A stretch of 64,000 nucleotides of DNA. Origin: Macrocystis pyrifera (Eukaryota > Sar > Phaeophyceae > Laminariales > Laminariaceae). A program made the translations under genes and the position numbers. Each line of letters starts with the position of its first letter. Position 1 is the first letter of the stretch. Below the pieces are notes generated by a model. The model was not told the DNA's origin and did no database searches. It saw only the letters and a list, made by a program, of their open reading frames with translations. Below are positions 47,805 to 59,242 of the stretch, one piece after another. The stretch covers positions 10,530,626 through 10,594,625 of the forward strand of contig JASSKH010000017.1 of assembly GCA_031763025.1 (NCBI GenBank), read 5' to 3'.

Positions 47805-48577
47805 TTTTTATTTCATTTTCTTGTCTTCTTTGCGGTGACCCTATGTGATTTTCATTTCTCTTCCTTTCTCCGATTGATAAGCCTTATTGAAGGAGTCGTG
47901 TGGCGTGGGTGGATGACGAGCCTGCTCTGCTTGTTTCGTACTGTCTGACGCCGAGGGGCCGGGCATAGTTGACGAACGCTGGACGATGGTGGCAGACAGG
48001 GTAGCAAGGTACCAGGCGGGCCAGCAGGGAGACCCTGGCTGTGCTACTCGTACCATAAACTGCTGCCGCTACCTGGAGCATGCCTTGTGCTTTGTTTGGT
48101 TTGACTGTTATTTTTACCTTGGTTCTTAGTCTTACTCTGTTGACGACTAGTGGTGTTTTCTTCTTTTTTTTTTTTTTTCCAGCTCGTTTTTTTCAAGTGT
48201 CTGCCACGTCCCCTACGTGGGGGTACGATGGTTTGTTGCTATACTGAAGTATATACATATACCAGGTATATTTTAGTTTATTTTTTGTTTCTTTTCTCTC
48301 TCGAATTGTCTTTGTTTTTGTTTTTGTTTTTTCTCTTTGTTTCGTTTTTGTTTCTCTAAGTCATGGAATGTGTATGTCGTGCCTGTCGTACGCAGTATGA
48401 TGACATGGCATTGCATTACATACGTGGCAACGTAGTATCTCTGTGGCGTAGCTTTGTGGCCACAGAACTTGTATCTCTCTAGGTTTGAAGAATCGGCACG
48501 GACACTGGTTGTGCTGGATGTCGACGCGTAGAAAGAACGGTTGAATGTGAAGAAAAAACAACAACAACAACAACAAT
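47805..48577 (+). mobile_element. LINE 3' end, long (770 bp), (CAA)n tail
   Basis: Runs from TTGTCTTCTTTGCGGTGACC through the C-terminal tail region and all UTR blocks to GTGAAGAAAAAACAACAACA. It lies tail to tail with the minus copies at each side. Confidence 0.8.
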
Positions 48578-48760
48578 ATGACAGGCACGGCATGAACATT
48601 CCTACGAAAAAGTGAAAACGAAAGGAAACAACGAAAAACAAGAACAAAGAAAAAATGAGAACAAACCGAGAGAGAAAAGGAAAAGGAAAAAGGGAAGAAA
48701 AGAAAAGAAAAAAACTGTCGTGCCTCCCCCCAGGGGATGTGGCATACACTCGAAAAAAGG
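48578..48760 (-). mobile_element. LINE 3' UTR piece
   Basis: CGACAGGCACGGCATGAAC-like start, polypurine stretch and CCCCAGGGGATGTGGCA block in the minus sense. Confidence 0.65.
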
Positions 48761-48789
48761 GTTTTACAGAAAAAAAAAATTTTTTTTTC

Positions 48790-49184
48790 CAAAATCAGGT
48801 ATACCTGGCCACTTTCGTGTCAAAAACAGTTACATACTGAATTCAAGCACAAAACACACACTAGGAACCCTGCTATTGGCCAAGCTGACATTGTAACTGA
48901 TTTTGGCACGAAAAGGCCAAGGTACACCTGATTTTTTATACTCTGTCTAGCTTTCAACTGATTTTGGCCAACTTTGAACCAATCAGAGAGGCCATACGTA
49001 CACTGTGTTTTCTCTCCGTATTCGTCTCACGAACTTCTTCTGTATTGACGTATAAACTCTGTACTCGCACGTCATACGTAAAAGTACGTATTTACATGCA
49101 TACATGCGTACGCTGGTTTCACTTTTTGTCCTTTGGGGTGTGCGATGTGCTTCAGTTGTTAATAGTTGTGTGTACGCTGTGTTG
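48790..49184. other. Stretch without a gene; short AACTGATTTTGGC repeats
   Basis: AACTGATTTTGGC occurs at about 48895 and 48956 and again at about 54450. Otherwise nothing recognised. Confidence 0.4.
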
Positions 49185-49405
49185 TCTTCTACGAGGCTGA
49201 GGCAAAGCTGAGTAGACAGCGCCGTGCATCCGCTGCGGGTAGGGTTAGAGGGAATGGGGGGAGGGGTAACAGCAGGAGGGGTAGAAGGAACACCGTACAA
49301 GTGTATGGGGGCAGGGGGGGGAACAGGAGGAGTAGAAGGGAAACCGCGGTAGAAGTGAGTAGCAGAGAGACCGCAGATAGGGTAGCAAGGTACCAGGCCG
49401 ACTAA
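49185..49405 (+). mobile_element. LINE ORF C-terminus, left half of a split LINE
   Basis: AEAKLSRQRRASAAGRVRGN ... ETADRVARYQAD and stop at 49403-49405. The rest of this LINE (3' UTR) resumes at 53040, beyond a 3.6 kb insertion. Confidence 0.8.
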
Positions 49406-50620
49406 TAGACCACTTGCAATAAGACCAAAAAAAAAACAAAAAACGCTCTGGGGGGAAGCGATTTCTAGGTATGAAAAGACGAATAGTTTAGATGAATCAA
49501 CAATAATATCAATATCCAGTTTCCTCCGTCTTGTTCTTTTGGGAAATAGGGCTGGCATGTGGCATGCCAAAGCACAGCAGTACGAGCAGGCTCTGGTCTA
49601 CGGCAGAGCTCTTGACCAACACTGCGAGGGAATCGCGGCGGCATCCCCGCCTGCTTCTGTAGTTTACTAGCATGCTAAGACGATGTCCTTATGGCGTTGT
49701 TTGATTTGTTATTTGCTGTGTTCCGAGTACTACTGCTGTGCTGCTGCTGTATGTAGTAGAAGCTCACAGCCCAGCTTTGTGCCAGTACCTTTATTTTTGC
49801 TATATACTATACTCGCACGAGAACTGGCTGTTGTACAGCAGCAGCAGCAGTATATTTTTTGTTGTTAACTCGATGCTTGTTCTCGCCCGCAGTATCGCAT
49901 TCACCAACGAGCTTACCGGGTCTCGACTCGGCGGCGTGCGACTGGTGAAGCGTCGATGCGCACAAAGATCGCCGGTGGCAGCGCGAAGTGCGTCGGTGGA
50001 GTCGCTGTTGTTGAGTGACTTTCCAAGATGGTGATAGAGGATGTGGCTGCACAAGGATGTGTTGTGTCTTCTTCTTCATGTCTGCTTGGATTTTTTCGTG
50101 CGTGTTCGCCGTCTATTTCTGCTCCCTCCTGCCAGGCCTGTGTGACAGGTCATCATCCCTACATGCATTCCGGTTAGCGATAGTGCCTGCTGTTTCCAGC
50201 CGCGGAACACCACAACAAGCTGATGAGCGATGTTGCGTCGGCGACCTCGTGCTACTGCTGCACTGCTGTAGTAGTAGACATGAGGTGCTCGTGGCGCGCG
50301 ACCTGGTGCGAGTTGTTGAAAGGTGCTGCTGCTGTTGTAATAGTAAATAAAGTTCAGGTCATCCTTGTTATTGTTTCCAACTTTCTGCTCCACACCATTT
50401 TTTTGTGTCACTTTGGTACGAGATTACGCGGCCATCACAGAACATTGAGCAAAACTAGAGGGACGAGGAGCCGTGACCTTGACCTGTCTTTTCTATGGTG
50501 GACTCCCACGGCGCACACATCAACAAATGCTCGTACCGTCGTGTCCGGGGCTAGAGGCAAAAATTGTTGGTCGCCGATAGCCTGCTCCAAGTCCTTGCAC
50601 AACAACCCACACACAGGCAT
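49406..50620 (+). repeat. Left arm of the foldback element
   Basis: Reverse complement of 51845-53039 with only a few differences (for example CAGCAGCAGCAG versus CAGCAGCAG near 49835). Near-identity means recent origin or ongoing gene conversion. Confidence 0.9.
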
Positions 50621-51290
50621 ACGAATAGACTATGGAATCGTGCTCGTATTTTTAATAGACTACGTCACTCAGCTGTGAGTTTTTCCAACTTTCTGCAAAC
50701 TTTCTGCTCCACACCATTTTTTTGTGTCACTTTGGTACGAGATTACGGGGCCATCACAGAACCTTGAGCAAAACTAGAGGGACGAGGAGCCGTGACCTTG
50801 ACCTGTCTTTCCTATGGTGGACTCCGACGGCACACACATCAACAAATGCTCGTACCGTCGTGTCCGGGGCTAGAGGCAAAAATAGTTGATCGCCGATAGC
50901 CTGCTCCAAGTCCTTGCACAACAACCCACACACAGGCATACGAACAGATTATGGAATCGTGCTCGTATTTTTAATAGACTACGTCATTCAGCTGTGAGTT
51001 TTTCCAACTTTCTGCAAACTTTCTGCTCCACACCATTTTTTTGTGTCACTTTGGTACGAGATTACGCGGCCATCACAGAACATTGAGCAAAACTAGAGGG
51101 ACGAGGAGCCGTGACCTTGACCTGTCTTTTCTATGGTGGACTCCCACGGCGCACACATCAACAAATGCTCGTACCGTCGTGTCCGGGGCTAGAGGCAAAA
51201 ATAGTTTATCGCCGATAGCCTGCTCCAAGTCCATGCACAACAAGCACACAGAGAGGTAGACGAATAGTCTAACTGCTCTATCACTATTGC
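50381..51290. repeat. Tandem triplication, 319 bp units
   Basis: CTTTCTGCTC starts at 50381, 50700 and 51019, exactly 319 bp apart; the third unit is cut short. Each unit keeps a minus-strand frame of about 60 codons (PLAPDTTVRAFVDVCAV...), of no known family. The right arm has one unit. Confidence 0.92.
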
Positions 51291-51294
51291 TCTT

Positions 51295-51742
51295 TTTACT
51301 TAGTTAAGTGTTCACCGGGATGCATAGTCCCCTTTTTCCTTCTCGTATATTTCCCCTTGCACGTCCCTTTTGGCTCATGCTTGGGGTAAGTATGTATGTG
51401 TCTGAGCTTTGGCTTCCCATTTTATTTATTTATTTGGGATTCTTCTCCTTTTCTTTTTCTTTTTCTTGTTCTTTTTCGGTTTGGTTTTTCGTTGCTTCTC
51501 TTTCTTTATGGTGTATTTTGGTTGCTGGCGTATGTATGTATGTTGTGTCGGCCGCACCTAGTGCGAAGGCATGGTATTACGTAGGCTATTAATGCATTAC
51601 GGTGTGTTATCTCTGTGTCGTAGTCTGTGACCACAGAGCTCGTATCTTTCTAGGGTGAAGAATCAGCACGGACACTGGGCTTGCTGGATGTCGACGAGTA
51701 GAAGAACGGTTTAATGTGAAGAAACACACACACACACACACA
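51295..51742 (+). mobile_element. LINE 3' end inside the foldback element
   Basis: Collinear with 53230-53695: GTTCACCGGGATGCAT, TTGCACGTCCCTTTTGGCTC, GTTGTGTCGGCCGCACCTAG, then GTTTAATGTGAAGAA and (AC)n. 5'-truncated. Confidence 0.85.
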
Positions 51743-51844
51743 GTACTGATTGGCTGGTCAGTTGAATCGGTTCGATCAGGGAATCATGGTCGCAATGAGC
51801 AAGGCAGCAGTTAGACTATTCGTCTACCCCTCTGTGTGCTTGTT

Positions 51845-53039
51845 GTGCATGGACTTGGAGCAGGCTATCGGCGATCAACTATTTTCGCCTCTAGCCCCGG
51901 ACACGACGGTACGAGCATTTGTTGATGTGTGCGCCGTGGGAGTCCACCATAGGAAAGACAGGTCAAGGTCACGGCTCCTCGTCCCTCTAGTTTTGCTCAA
52001 TGTTCTGTGATGGCCGCGTAATCTCGTACCAAAGTGACACAAAAAAATGGTGTGGAGCAGAAAGTTGGAAACAATAACAAGGATGACCTGAACTTTATTT
52101 ACTATTACAACAGCAGCAGCACCTTTCAACAACTCGCACCAGGTCGCGCGCCACGAGCACCTCATGTCTACTACTACAGCAGTGCAGCAGTAGCACGAGG
52201 TCGCCGACGCAACATCGCTCATCAGCTTGTTGTGGTGTTCCGCGGCTGGAAACAGCAGGCACTATCGCTAACCGGAATGCATGTAGGGATGATGACCTGT
52301 CACACAGGCCTGGCAGGAGGGAGCAGAAATAGACGGCGAACACGCACGAAAAAATCCAAGCAGACATGAAGAAGAAGACACAACACATCCTTGTGCAGCC
52401 ACATCCTCTATCACCATCTTGGAAAGTCACTCAACAACAGCGACTCCACCGACGCACTTCGCGCTGCCACCGGCGATCTTTGTGCGCATCGACGCTTCAC
52501 CAGTCGCACGCCGCCGAGTCGAGACCCGGTAAGCTCGTTGGTGAATGCGATACTGCGGGCGAGAACGAGCATCGAGTTAACAACAAAAAATATACTGCTG
52601 CTGCTGCACAACAGCCAGTTCTCGTGCGAGTATAGTATATAGCAAAAATAAAGGTACTGGCACAAAGCTGGGCTGTGAGCTTCTACTACATACAGCAGCA
52701 GCACAGCAGTAGTACTCGGAACACAGCAAATAACAAATCAAACAACGCCACGAGGACATCGTCTTAGCATGCTAGTAAACTACAGAAGCAGGCGGGGATG
52801 CCGCCGCGATTCCCTCGCAGTGTTGGTCAAGAGCTCTGCCGTAGACCAGAGCCTGCTCGTACTGCTGTGCTTTGGCATGCCACATGCCAGCCCTATTTCC
52901 CAAAAAAACAAGACGGAGGAAACTGGATATTTAATATTATTGTTGATTCATCTAAACTATTCGTCTTTTCATACCTAGAAATCGCTTCCCCCCCAGAGCG
53001 TTTTTTTTTTTTTTTTTGGTCTTATTGCAAGTGGTCTAT
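51845..53039 (-). repeat. Right arm of the foldback element
   Basis: Reverse complement of the left arm. Its innermost part matches the third 319 bp unit (51019-51290) better than the first. Confidence 0.9.
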
Positions 53040-53697
53040 AGGTTGGACTTTTCTTTGCTACGTACTCGTACCGCCAACTGCTGCGGCCGTTCGGTATGTA
53101 TTGGCTTGCTTGGTGCTTTGATTTTTTTCCATGAATTAACTTTTTACTATATTTTCCCCTTCTTAACCTTATGAAAGAGAAGTACTACATAGTGGGTGGG
53201 TGACGAGCGTATGTTGGCCCACTCATTATTTCTCTTTTTACTTAGTTAAGTTGTTCACCGGGATGCATATTATAGTTCCCGTTTTCCTTCTCGTTTTTTC
53301 CCCCTTGCACGTCCCTTTTGGCTCATGCTCGGGGTAAGTATGTGTGTGAGCTTTGGCTTCCCATTTTATTTATATATTTGGGATTCTTCTCATTTTCTCT
53401 TTCTTTTTCGGTTTGGTTTCTTCGTTGCTTCTCTTTCTTTATGGTGTGTTTTGGTTGCTGGCGTATGTATGTACCTGGTATGTTGTGTCGGCCGCACCTA
53501 GTCCGAAGGCATGGTATTGCGTAGGCTATAAATGCATTACGATGTGTTATCTCTGTGTCGTAGTCTGTGTCCACAGAGCTCGTATCTTTCTAGGGTGAAG
53601 AATCAGCACGGACACTGGGCTTGCTGGATGTCGACGAGTAGAAGAACGGCTCCAAGGAAGATCAAAAAAAGTTTAATGTGAAGAACACACACACATG
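53040..53697 (+). mobile_element. LINE 3' UTR, right half of the split LINE
   Basis: Begins at the CGTACTCGTACCGCCAACTG block, which in uninterrupted copies follows the stop codon closely, and ends GTTTAATGTGAAGAA with (CA)n at 53697. Confidence 0.8.
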
Positions 53698-54030
53698 TCC
53701 GGTGGCTTGGTAGGTGGTCTGCGTGCCTATCAAGATCAATTTCGTGGGTTCAAATCTCACCGAGTGCATGCCCGTGGGGACTTTTCTTTTTCTTGCATAA
53801 AAAATTGATGAGCGGAAAGCGCGAGAGCGTGAGTTAGCTACATTCGATGAACATCGACGAGGAGTGGGAATGCTGAGTCCTATGCGCGACAAAAAATAAA
53901 GACACGTACAGGGGGGGAGAAGGGACGACACCTGTGACCACGGCTTGTCCAGAAGATCGTCGAGGGTAAAACCTCCTACGAGTTGGGCTGGGAAGTAAAT
54001 AGTGATGATGGAAAAAAAATAAAATAAAAC
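53698..54030 (+). mobile_element. tRNA-derived SINE attached to a LINE tail
   Basis: Starts CCGGTGGCTTGG, without the first bases, directly after the LINE (CA)n tail. Complete body, tail AAAATAAAATAAAA. Confidence 0.88.
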
Positions 54031-54506
54031 GTTCACAGCAGTCTTTACAGCACCATGGATACTAGGCATTTCGTCTGCACCACCCGCGTCGAGGTGGTCT
54101 CAGGTTTGGTACGGCAAGATAATTTCGTGCGGAGCAGGCGGTTCCGCGAGGACGGTCTGGAAGCTTTAAAGCTGTCAACGGGGGGGGGGGCGCCAGAGTA
54201 AATACTCTAGGCGCCCGTGGCGAAACAAAACGAAGCATATTAATAATGACTCTTTGCAGGTCCAAGTGGAGCCCGCGGTACGTACACCCTGAAGAAAACA
54301 AACAATTCAGATTTTGGAGGTCATGTCGCATTACGAGTAGGCGCATTCTTTTGACCGGGTTGTCATGGACATGACACCGCTCGTGGCGCGCGTTTTTTAC
54401 TTGGTTTTAGAATTCACCTGGTTTTGGCTCAAACGGATCAGGTATAACTGATTTTGGCCTTTGCCCTTTATTTTAACTATCAAGTTTTGCATAACCCCTA
54501 TATGCC
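54031..54506. other. Stretch without a gene; one strong hairpin
   Basis: GGCGCCAGAGTAAATACTCT then AGGCGCC at about 54190-54217 forms a hairpin; a similar AGTAAAAATACTCTAGCG lies at about 62897. Confidence 0.5.
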
Positions 54507-54828
54507 GGCGTCCCCGGTGGCTTGGTAGGTGATCCGCGTGCCTATCAAGATCAATTTCTTGGGTTCAAATATCACCGAGTGCATGCTCGTAGGGACTTTT
54601 TCTTGCATAAAAAATTGATGAGCGGAAAGCGCGAAAGCGTGAGTTAGCTACATTCGATGAAAATCGACGAGCAGTGGGAATGCTGAACCCTAGGCGCGAC
54701 AAAAAATAAAGGCACGTACCGCGGGGGAGAAGGGATGACACCTGTGACCACGGTTTGTCCAGAAGATCGCTAAGGGTGAAATCTCCTATATACGAGTTAG
54801 GCTGGAAAGTAAAAGTGATGATTAAAAT
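54507..54828 (+). mobile_element. tRNA-derived SINE, full length
   Basis: GGCGTCCCCGGTGGCTTGG to GTAAAAGTGATGATTAAAA. Slightly diverged in the B box (GGTTCAAATATCACC). Confidence 0.9.
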
Positions 54829-54924
54829 ATATACATGTCTATATATATCGCTGTCTGTCGTGGCTGGGCAGTCACGGCAGGTGTCGACTCAACCCTTTTG
54901 AACTTCAAAACCTATTCATTGTAT

Positions 54925-55283
54925 GTGTGTGTTTCTCACATAAACCGTTCCTTCCAGCCGTTGACATTCAGCATCGGCGTCCCCGGTGGCTTGGTAGGTG
55001 GTCGGCGAGCCTATCAAGATCAATTTCGTGAGTTCGAGTCTCACCGAGTGCATGCTCATAGGACTTTTTCTTGCATAAAATTGATTAGCGGAAAGCGCGA
55101 GAGCGTGAGTTAGCTGTACATTCGATGAAAATCGACGAGCAGTGGGAATGCTGAACCCTATGCGCGATAAAAACTAAAGGCACGTACCGGGGGGGAGAAG
55201 GGACGACACCTGTGACCACGGCTTGTCCAGATCGTCGAGGGTAAAACCTCCTACGAGTGGGCTGGAAAGTAAAAGTGATGATG

Positions 55284-55314
<31 letters not shown>

Positions 55315-55420
55315 CACAACCAGTGTCTCTGCCGATTTTTCAACCCTATGAACAGAGATACAAGCCTAGACTTTCCATCACTTAATATTAATAGCAGCAT
55401 TTCTGATCTCTCTTTGCGTC
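54925..55420 (-). mobile_element. LINE 3' end split by a SINE
   Basis: Minus-strand tail TTTCTCACATAAACCGTTCC at 54925-54973 continues as GCACAACCAGTGTCTCTGCC at 55314, beyond the SINE. Uninterrupted copies have CATCCAGCACAACCAGTG. Confidence 0.75.
54974..55312 (+). mobile_element. tRNA-derived SINE, full length, 30 nt poly(A)
   Basis: Inserted in the LINE tail. AGCA at 54970-54973 and 55313-55316 is a short target duplication, provable because the empty site is present in sister LINE copies. Confidence 0.92.
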
Positions 55421-55784
55421 ATTCAATTCGTATTCTGTTTCAGTGCAGATTTTTTTTTTCATTGCCTATTTGTCCTTATTTTCTAGTCTTGCTTTTTTTG
55501 TTGTTACAGCAGTTAGTTGTACCCGGTACGCTGGCGCTTCACTAAGTCTTGCTTGACCCTTGAAGTTGCGATTATTTTTGTTTTTGGTCTTCCCAGTTTC
55601 CTCACAATCTGTGGCCACAGAAGAATCATCAGTATCTCTCTTGGGTTTACTGAGATGAAGCTGGGTAGAAAAGACGATTTATTTTACGTGAAGACAACAC
55701 ACCAGGCAACACACTCGAGATCCATCCGTGGCCACAACACTTCACAGAGATCCCACACAGCAGTTCACATAATATAACCGTACA
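55421..55784. other. Stretch without a gene
   Basis: Pyrimidine-rich at 55440-55510; the part at 55600-55700 resembles very diverged LINE 3' UTR. Nothing else. Confidence 0.4.
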
Positions 55785-56560
55785 TTAAAGTAGACCGTTC
55801 TTTCTACCCGTCGACATCCAGCACAACCCGTGTCCGTGCGGATTCTTCGATCCTAGAGAGAGAGTTCTGTGGTCACAAAACTACGCCACAGAGATACCAC
55901 ATAGTTATTCAGAAAGAAGAGTAGACAATGCAATGCCATGCCATCATGCTGAATGCAACAGGCACGACATACACTTTATATGAAAGAGAGAACGGAACAG
56001 AAACAAAGGCACAAAAAACGAAGATAAAACTAAAAACAAACAATAAACAGAAAAAAACAAGAAAACTAATCGAAAGAGAAAAAGGAAAAAGAAAAGAAAA
56101 AACCTTCATCATGCCTCCCAACGGGGGATGATGTGGCAGACGCTTGAAAGCTTAAACGAACGAGTTAAACAGCAGTAGTAGTACCAATACTTTTAAACAG
56201 AGTAAAGCTAAGAACCAACGCCAAAGGAAATAACAGGCAAACCAAAGCACAAAGCACCCTCCAGGTAGCCTTGAGCAGTTTGTGGTACGAGTAGTACATA
56301 GCCAGAGGTTTCCCCTACTACTAGTTGATGGTCGGTCTTGTAGCTTGCTACCCTGTCTACCGTCTCCGTCCTGCATTCAGTTCGTCAACAAACTATATAT
56401 GCCCCACCCCGAGAGAGGATGCGTCAGACAAATACAAAAAAACAAGAAGAAAGCAGGATCGTCATCCTTGCACGCCACACAACAACTCCTTCCAGAACCG
56501 ACATGGAAGAAGAAAGGAACAATATATCAAATGAAAATCACGGGGGATCAAATCAAGCGC
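55785..56560 (-). mobile_element. LINE 3' end, about 780 bp
   Basis: ATTAAAGTAGACCGTTC, CGACATCCAGCACAACCC, polypurine block, CAACGGGGGATGATGTGGCA, TTGAGCAGTTTGTGGTACGA and GCTACCCTGTCTACC in the minus sense. Confidence 0.75.
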
Positions 56561-57189
56561 AAAACGAATGAGAAGAGACGAAGAAGATCATGTTTTGAAC
56601 CAGCCGCGGCAGTTTTGTTCGCGGCCAGCCGCCGTTAATCCGCTTGCGCAGGCGAAGTTTCCGAACCTGCCAGCCAAAAAAAACACGTCATTTACTAGGT
56701 ATGGCGGTTGGCGTGTGTACCAGCTCGTAGCTGGTGTGTACGCCTAGACTCGATTGCCGATGGCCGGTCAATACACTGTCAAAATAAATGTTCGAGGCAA
56801 ACGTATAGCCACTGTTAAGTGACTTGTACGAGAAGCTTCATTAGAAGAGAAGAAGATGGTGCGGTGACCCCAAGCCACAGCAGTGTTGATTCATTTGCTC
56901 AGCTGGAAGCGGATGATGGTGAGCAAAGTAGAGTGAACAAGTGGGCGTGCAAACGCTCCTGTTTGTTGTTCCAATCTTGATGATCTTCAACAGATACATA
57001 TATCTCCTACGACGACGTTCGTCAGGTGATGACACTACCGTACCCGACTACGGCCTATGACAACGTTCGTCAGGTAATGACACACCCAAGATCGATGTTT
57101 TACAGATTCCTTTTACCGTATACTACCAGATTTTTCCGTGTTATCCAGTGACGACAAAATGATAGCTACTACTGTCAAGTAACATCTCC
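56561..57189. other. Stretch without a recognised gene
   Basis: ACGACGTTCGTCAGGTGATG and ACAACGTTCGTCAGGTAATG at about 57010 and 57062 are a short direct repeat. No coding signal. Confidence 0.4.
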
Positions 57190-57585
57190 AATATAATTTC
57201 CATTGGAAACCCGCACAATTATTTGAAATCACAACGAAGAGCACACAGGGCCGAGCGAACGAAACACACACCCACACACACCAGCTCAGCAGTACAAGAG
57301 GCTCGCACAAGCTCGCAAAGAGGGTGACCTGATGTGGCGGCTCTACGGCGCGTGCGGCTGTGGTGCTAGCGCTATTATTTTCCTGGTCATTTAATAAATA
57401 GTTGCTGTGCCCAGACGTACTCATGTCTCACTAGCGCCACCGCACAGCATCAAGCACCGGCAGCAGCATGAGCAGGGGGTAGAGGAGCGGCACGAGCTCC
57501 CTCGCCGTTGTAGCTGCTACGGAACAGCAGGATAGTTGCTCGTCTAGTACCTCTGCTACAGCTACTATAGGTACCTACTTCTAGC
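57190..57585 (+). repeat. Left arm of a second long inverted repeat
   Basis: Inverted counterpart of 59243-59640, clearly diverged. Shared blocks include GAGCGGCACGAGCTCCCTC and GCTACAGCTACTATAGGTAC. Confidence 0.7.
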
Positions 57586-58084
57586 GAGAGAAGCAACGAG
57601 ACAAAAATCTCGTTATTTACAGGGAATTGACACTACTCCTAATTTACCGCTTGGAGTCTACTACACAATATACTGCTGCTGCTGTACTATCAATACCGCT
57701 GTAGTATCGAAATTGAACGTACCAAGTAATCATTATTCCGGCAAGCGTGGTACCGCTATCCCAACACGAACACCCAGACACGGATTTGCTGTTGATGATT
57801 GAGCACATATATATACCTGGTACAGCACTGTTCGTTGGTACTGCTGCAAAAGTACTGCTGTACGTACACAGCAAGCGCCAAGCACCACGTTCGTTCGTGC
57901 AGCAGTACCATGGCCGGAAATATAATTAATGGCGTTTAATTTCGATAGTAGACTCCAAACGGTATTATATTATCGTCAGCACGCCCCGCCCAAAAAACAC
58001 TGCTTTAAAACTATAAAACACCGTTGTACTTTACGAGTATTAATATGTTGGTTGTTGTTGTTGTTGTTGTTGTTCTTGTTCTTG

Positions 58085-58830
58085 TTGTTTTCTTCACATT
58101 AAACCGTTCTTTCTACCCGTCGACATCCGGCACAACCAGTGTCCGTGCCGATTCTACAATCCTAGAGAGATACAAGTTCTGTGGTCACAAAGCTACGCCA
58201 CAGAGAGAGATAATACGTTGCTACGTATGCAATGCAATGCCATGTCATCATACTGCGTACGACAGGCACGACATACCCATTCCATGACCTAGAGAAACTA
58301 AACGAAACAAAGAGAAAAAAAACAAAAACAAAAACAAAGACAATTCGAAAGACAAAAAGAAACAAGAAAAATGAAACAAATATATACCTGGTATATGTAT
58401 ATATATATAGCAACAAACCATCGTACGCCCCCCGCAGGGGATCTGGCAGACACTTGAAAAGGAGCTAGAAAAAAAAGGAAAGAGAAGAAAACACCACTAG
58501 TCGTCAACAGAGTAAGACTAAGAACCAAGGGAAAATAACAGGCAAACCAATCAAAGCACAAGGCATGCTCCAGGTAGCGGCAGCAGTTTATGATACGAGT
58601 AGCACAGCAAGGGTCTCCCTGCTGGCCCGCCTGGTACCTTGATACCTTGTCCGCCACCATCGCCCAGCGTTCATCAACTATGCCCGGCCCCTCGGCGTCA
58701 GACAATACGAAACAAGCAAAGCAGGCTCGTCATCCCCCCACGCCACACGACTCCTTCAGTAAGGCTTACCAATCGGAGAAAGGAAGAGAAAGAAAATATA
58801 ATGAAGATCACAATAATATTGATACTATTC
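58085..58830 (-). mobile_element. LINE 3' end, 745 bp, (GTT)n tail
   Basis: Clean copy: tail (GTT)n, TTCTTCACATTAAACCG, all UTR blocks, C-terminal region (CTTGTCCGCCACCATCG), to GGAGAAAGGAAGAG. Carries the empty SINE site CCATGACCTAGAG and empty MITE site CACCACTAGTCGTC. Confidence 0.85.
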
Positions 58831-58836
58831 CAATCC

Positions 58837-59173
58837 GGCGTCCGCGGTGGCTTGGTAGGTGGTCCGCGAGCCTGTCAAGATCAATTTCGTGAGTTCGAGT
58901 CTCACCGAGTGCATGCTCATACGGGACTTTTTCTTGCACAAAATTGATTAGCGGAAAGCGCGAGAGCGTGAGTTAGCTGTACATTCGATGAAAATCGACG
59001 AGCAGTGGGAATGCTGAACCCTATGCGCGATAAAAACTAAAAGGTACGTACCGGGGGGGAGAAGGGACGACACCTGTGACCACGGCTTGTCCAGAAGGTC
59101 GTCGAGGGTAAAACCTCCTACGAGTGGGCTGGAAAGTAAAAGTGATGATTAAAAAAAAAGAAGAAAAAAAAAA
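58837..59173 (+). mobile_element. tRNA-derived SINE, full length
   Basis: GGCGTCCGCGGTGGCTTGG to GTAAAAGTGATGATT and an A-rich tail, placed next to the LINE end. Confidence 0.9.
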
Positions 59174-59242
59174 TCAATAGTAATTAGTATTGTCATTTCC
59201 TTGCAACAACGAAATTATGTCTAATTTGCATTTTTTTTTTTC

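Larger units (their letters stand above)
49406..53039. mobile_element. Foldback element, 3.6 kb, arms about 1.2 kb
   Basis: Two almost identical inverted arms (49406 to about 50620 and about 51845-53039) bound this block. Outer ends are ATAGACCACTTGCAATAAG and its reverse complement. Left of it is the stop codon of a LINE, right of it that LINE's 3' UTR, so the insertion point is exact. The middle holds a 319 bp triplication and a LINE 3' end. Arm translations are open for up to 111 codons but lack any transposase motif I know. Size, long inverted repeats and lack of genes fit a foldback or long-TIR DNA element; superfamily unknown. Confidence 0.75.

Noticed and set aside
49685-50035. Open frames repeated in both arms of the foldback element, up to 111 codons
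   Set aside because: They mirror each other on both strands, are low in complexity and match no family; frame openness follows from the near-identical arms.
58590-58892. Recurring frame RVAQQGSPCWPAWYL across several loci
   Set aside because: It is the antisense of the LINE C-terminal and 3' UTR region.
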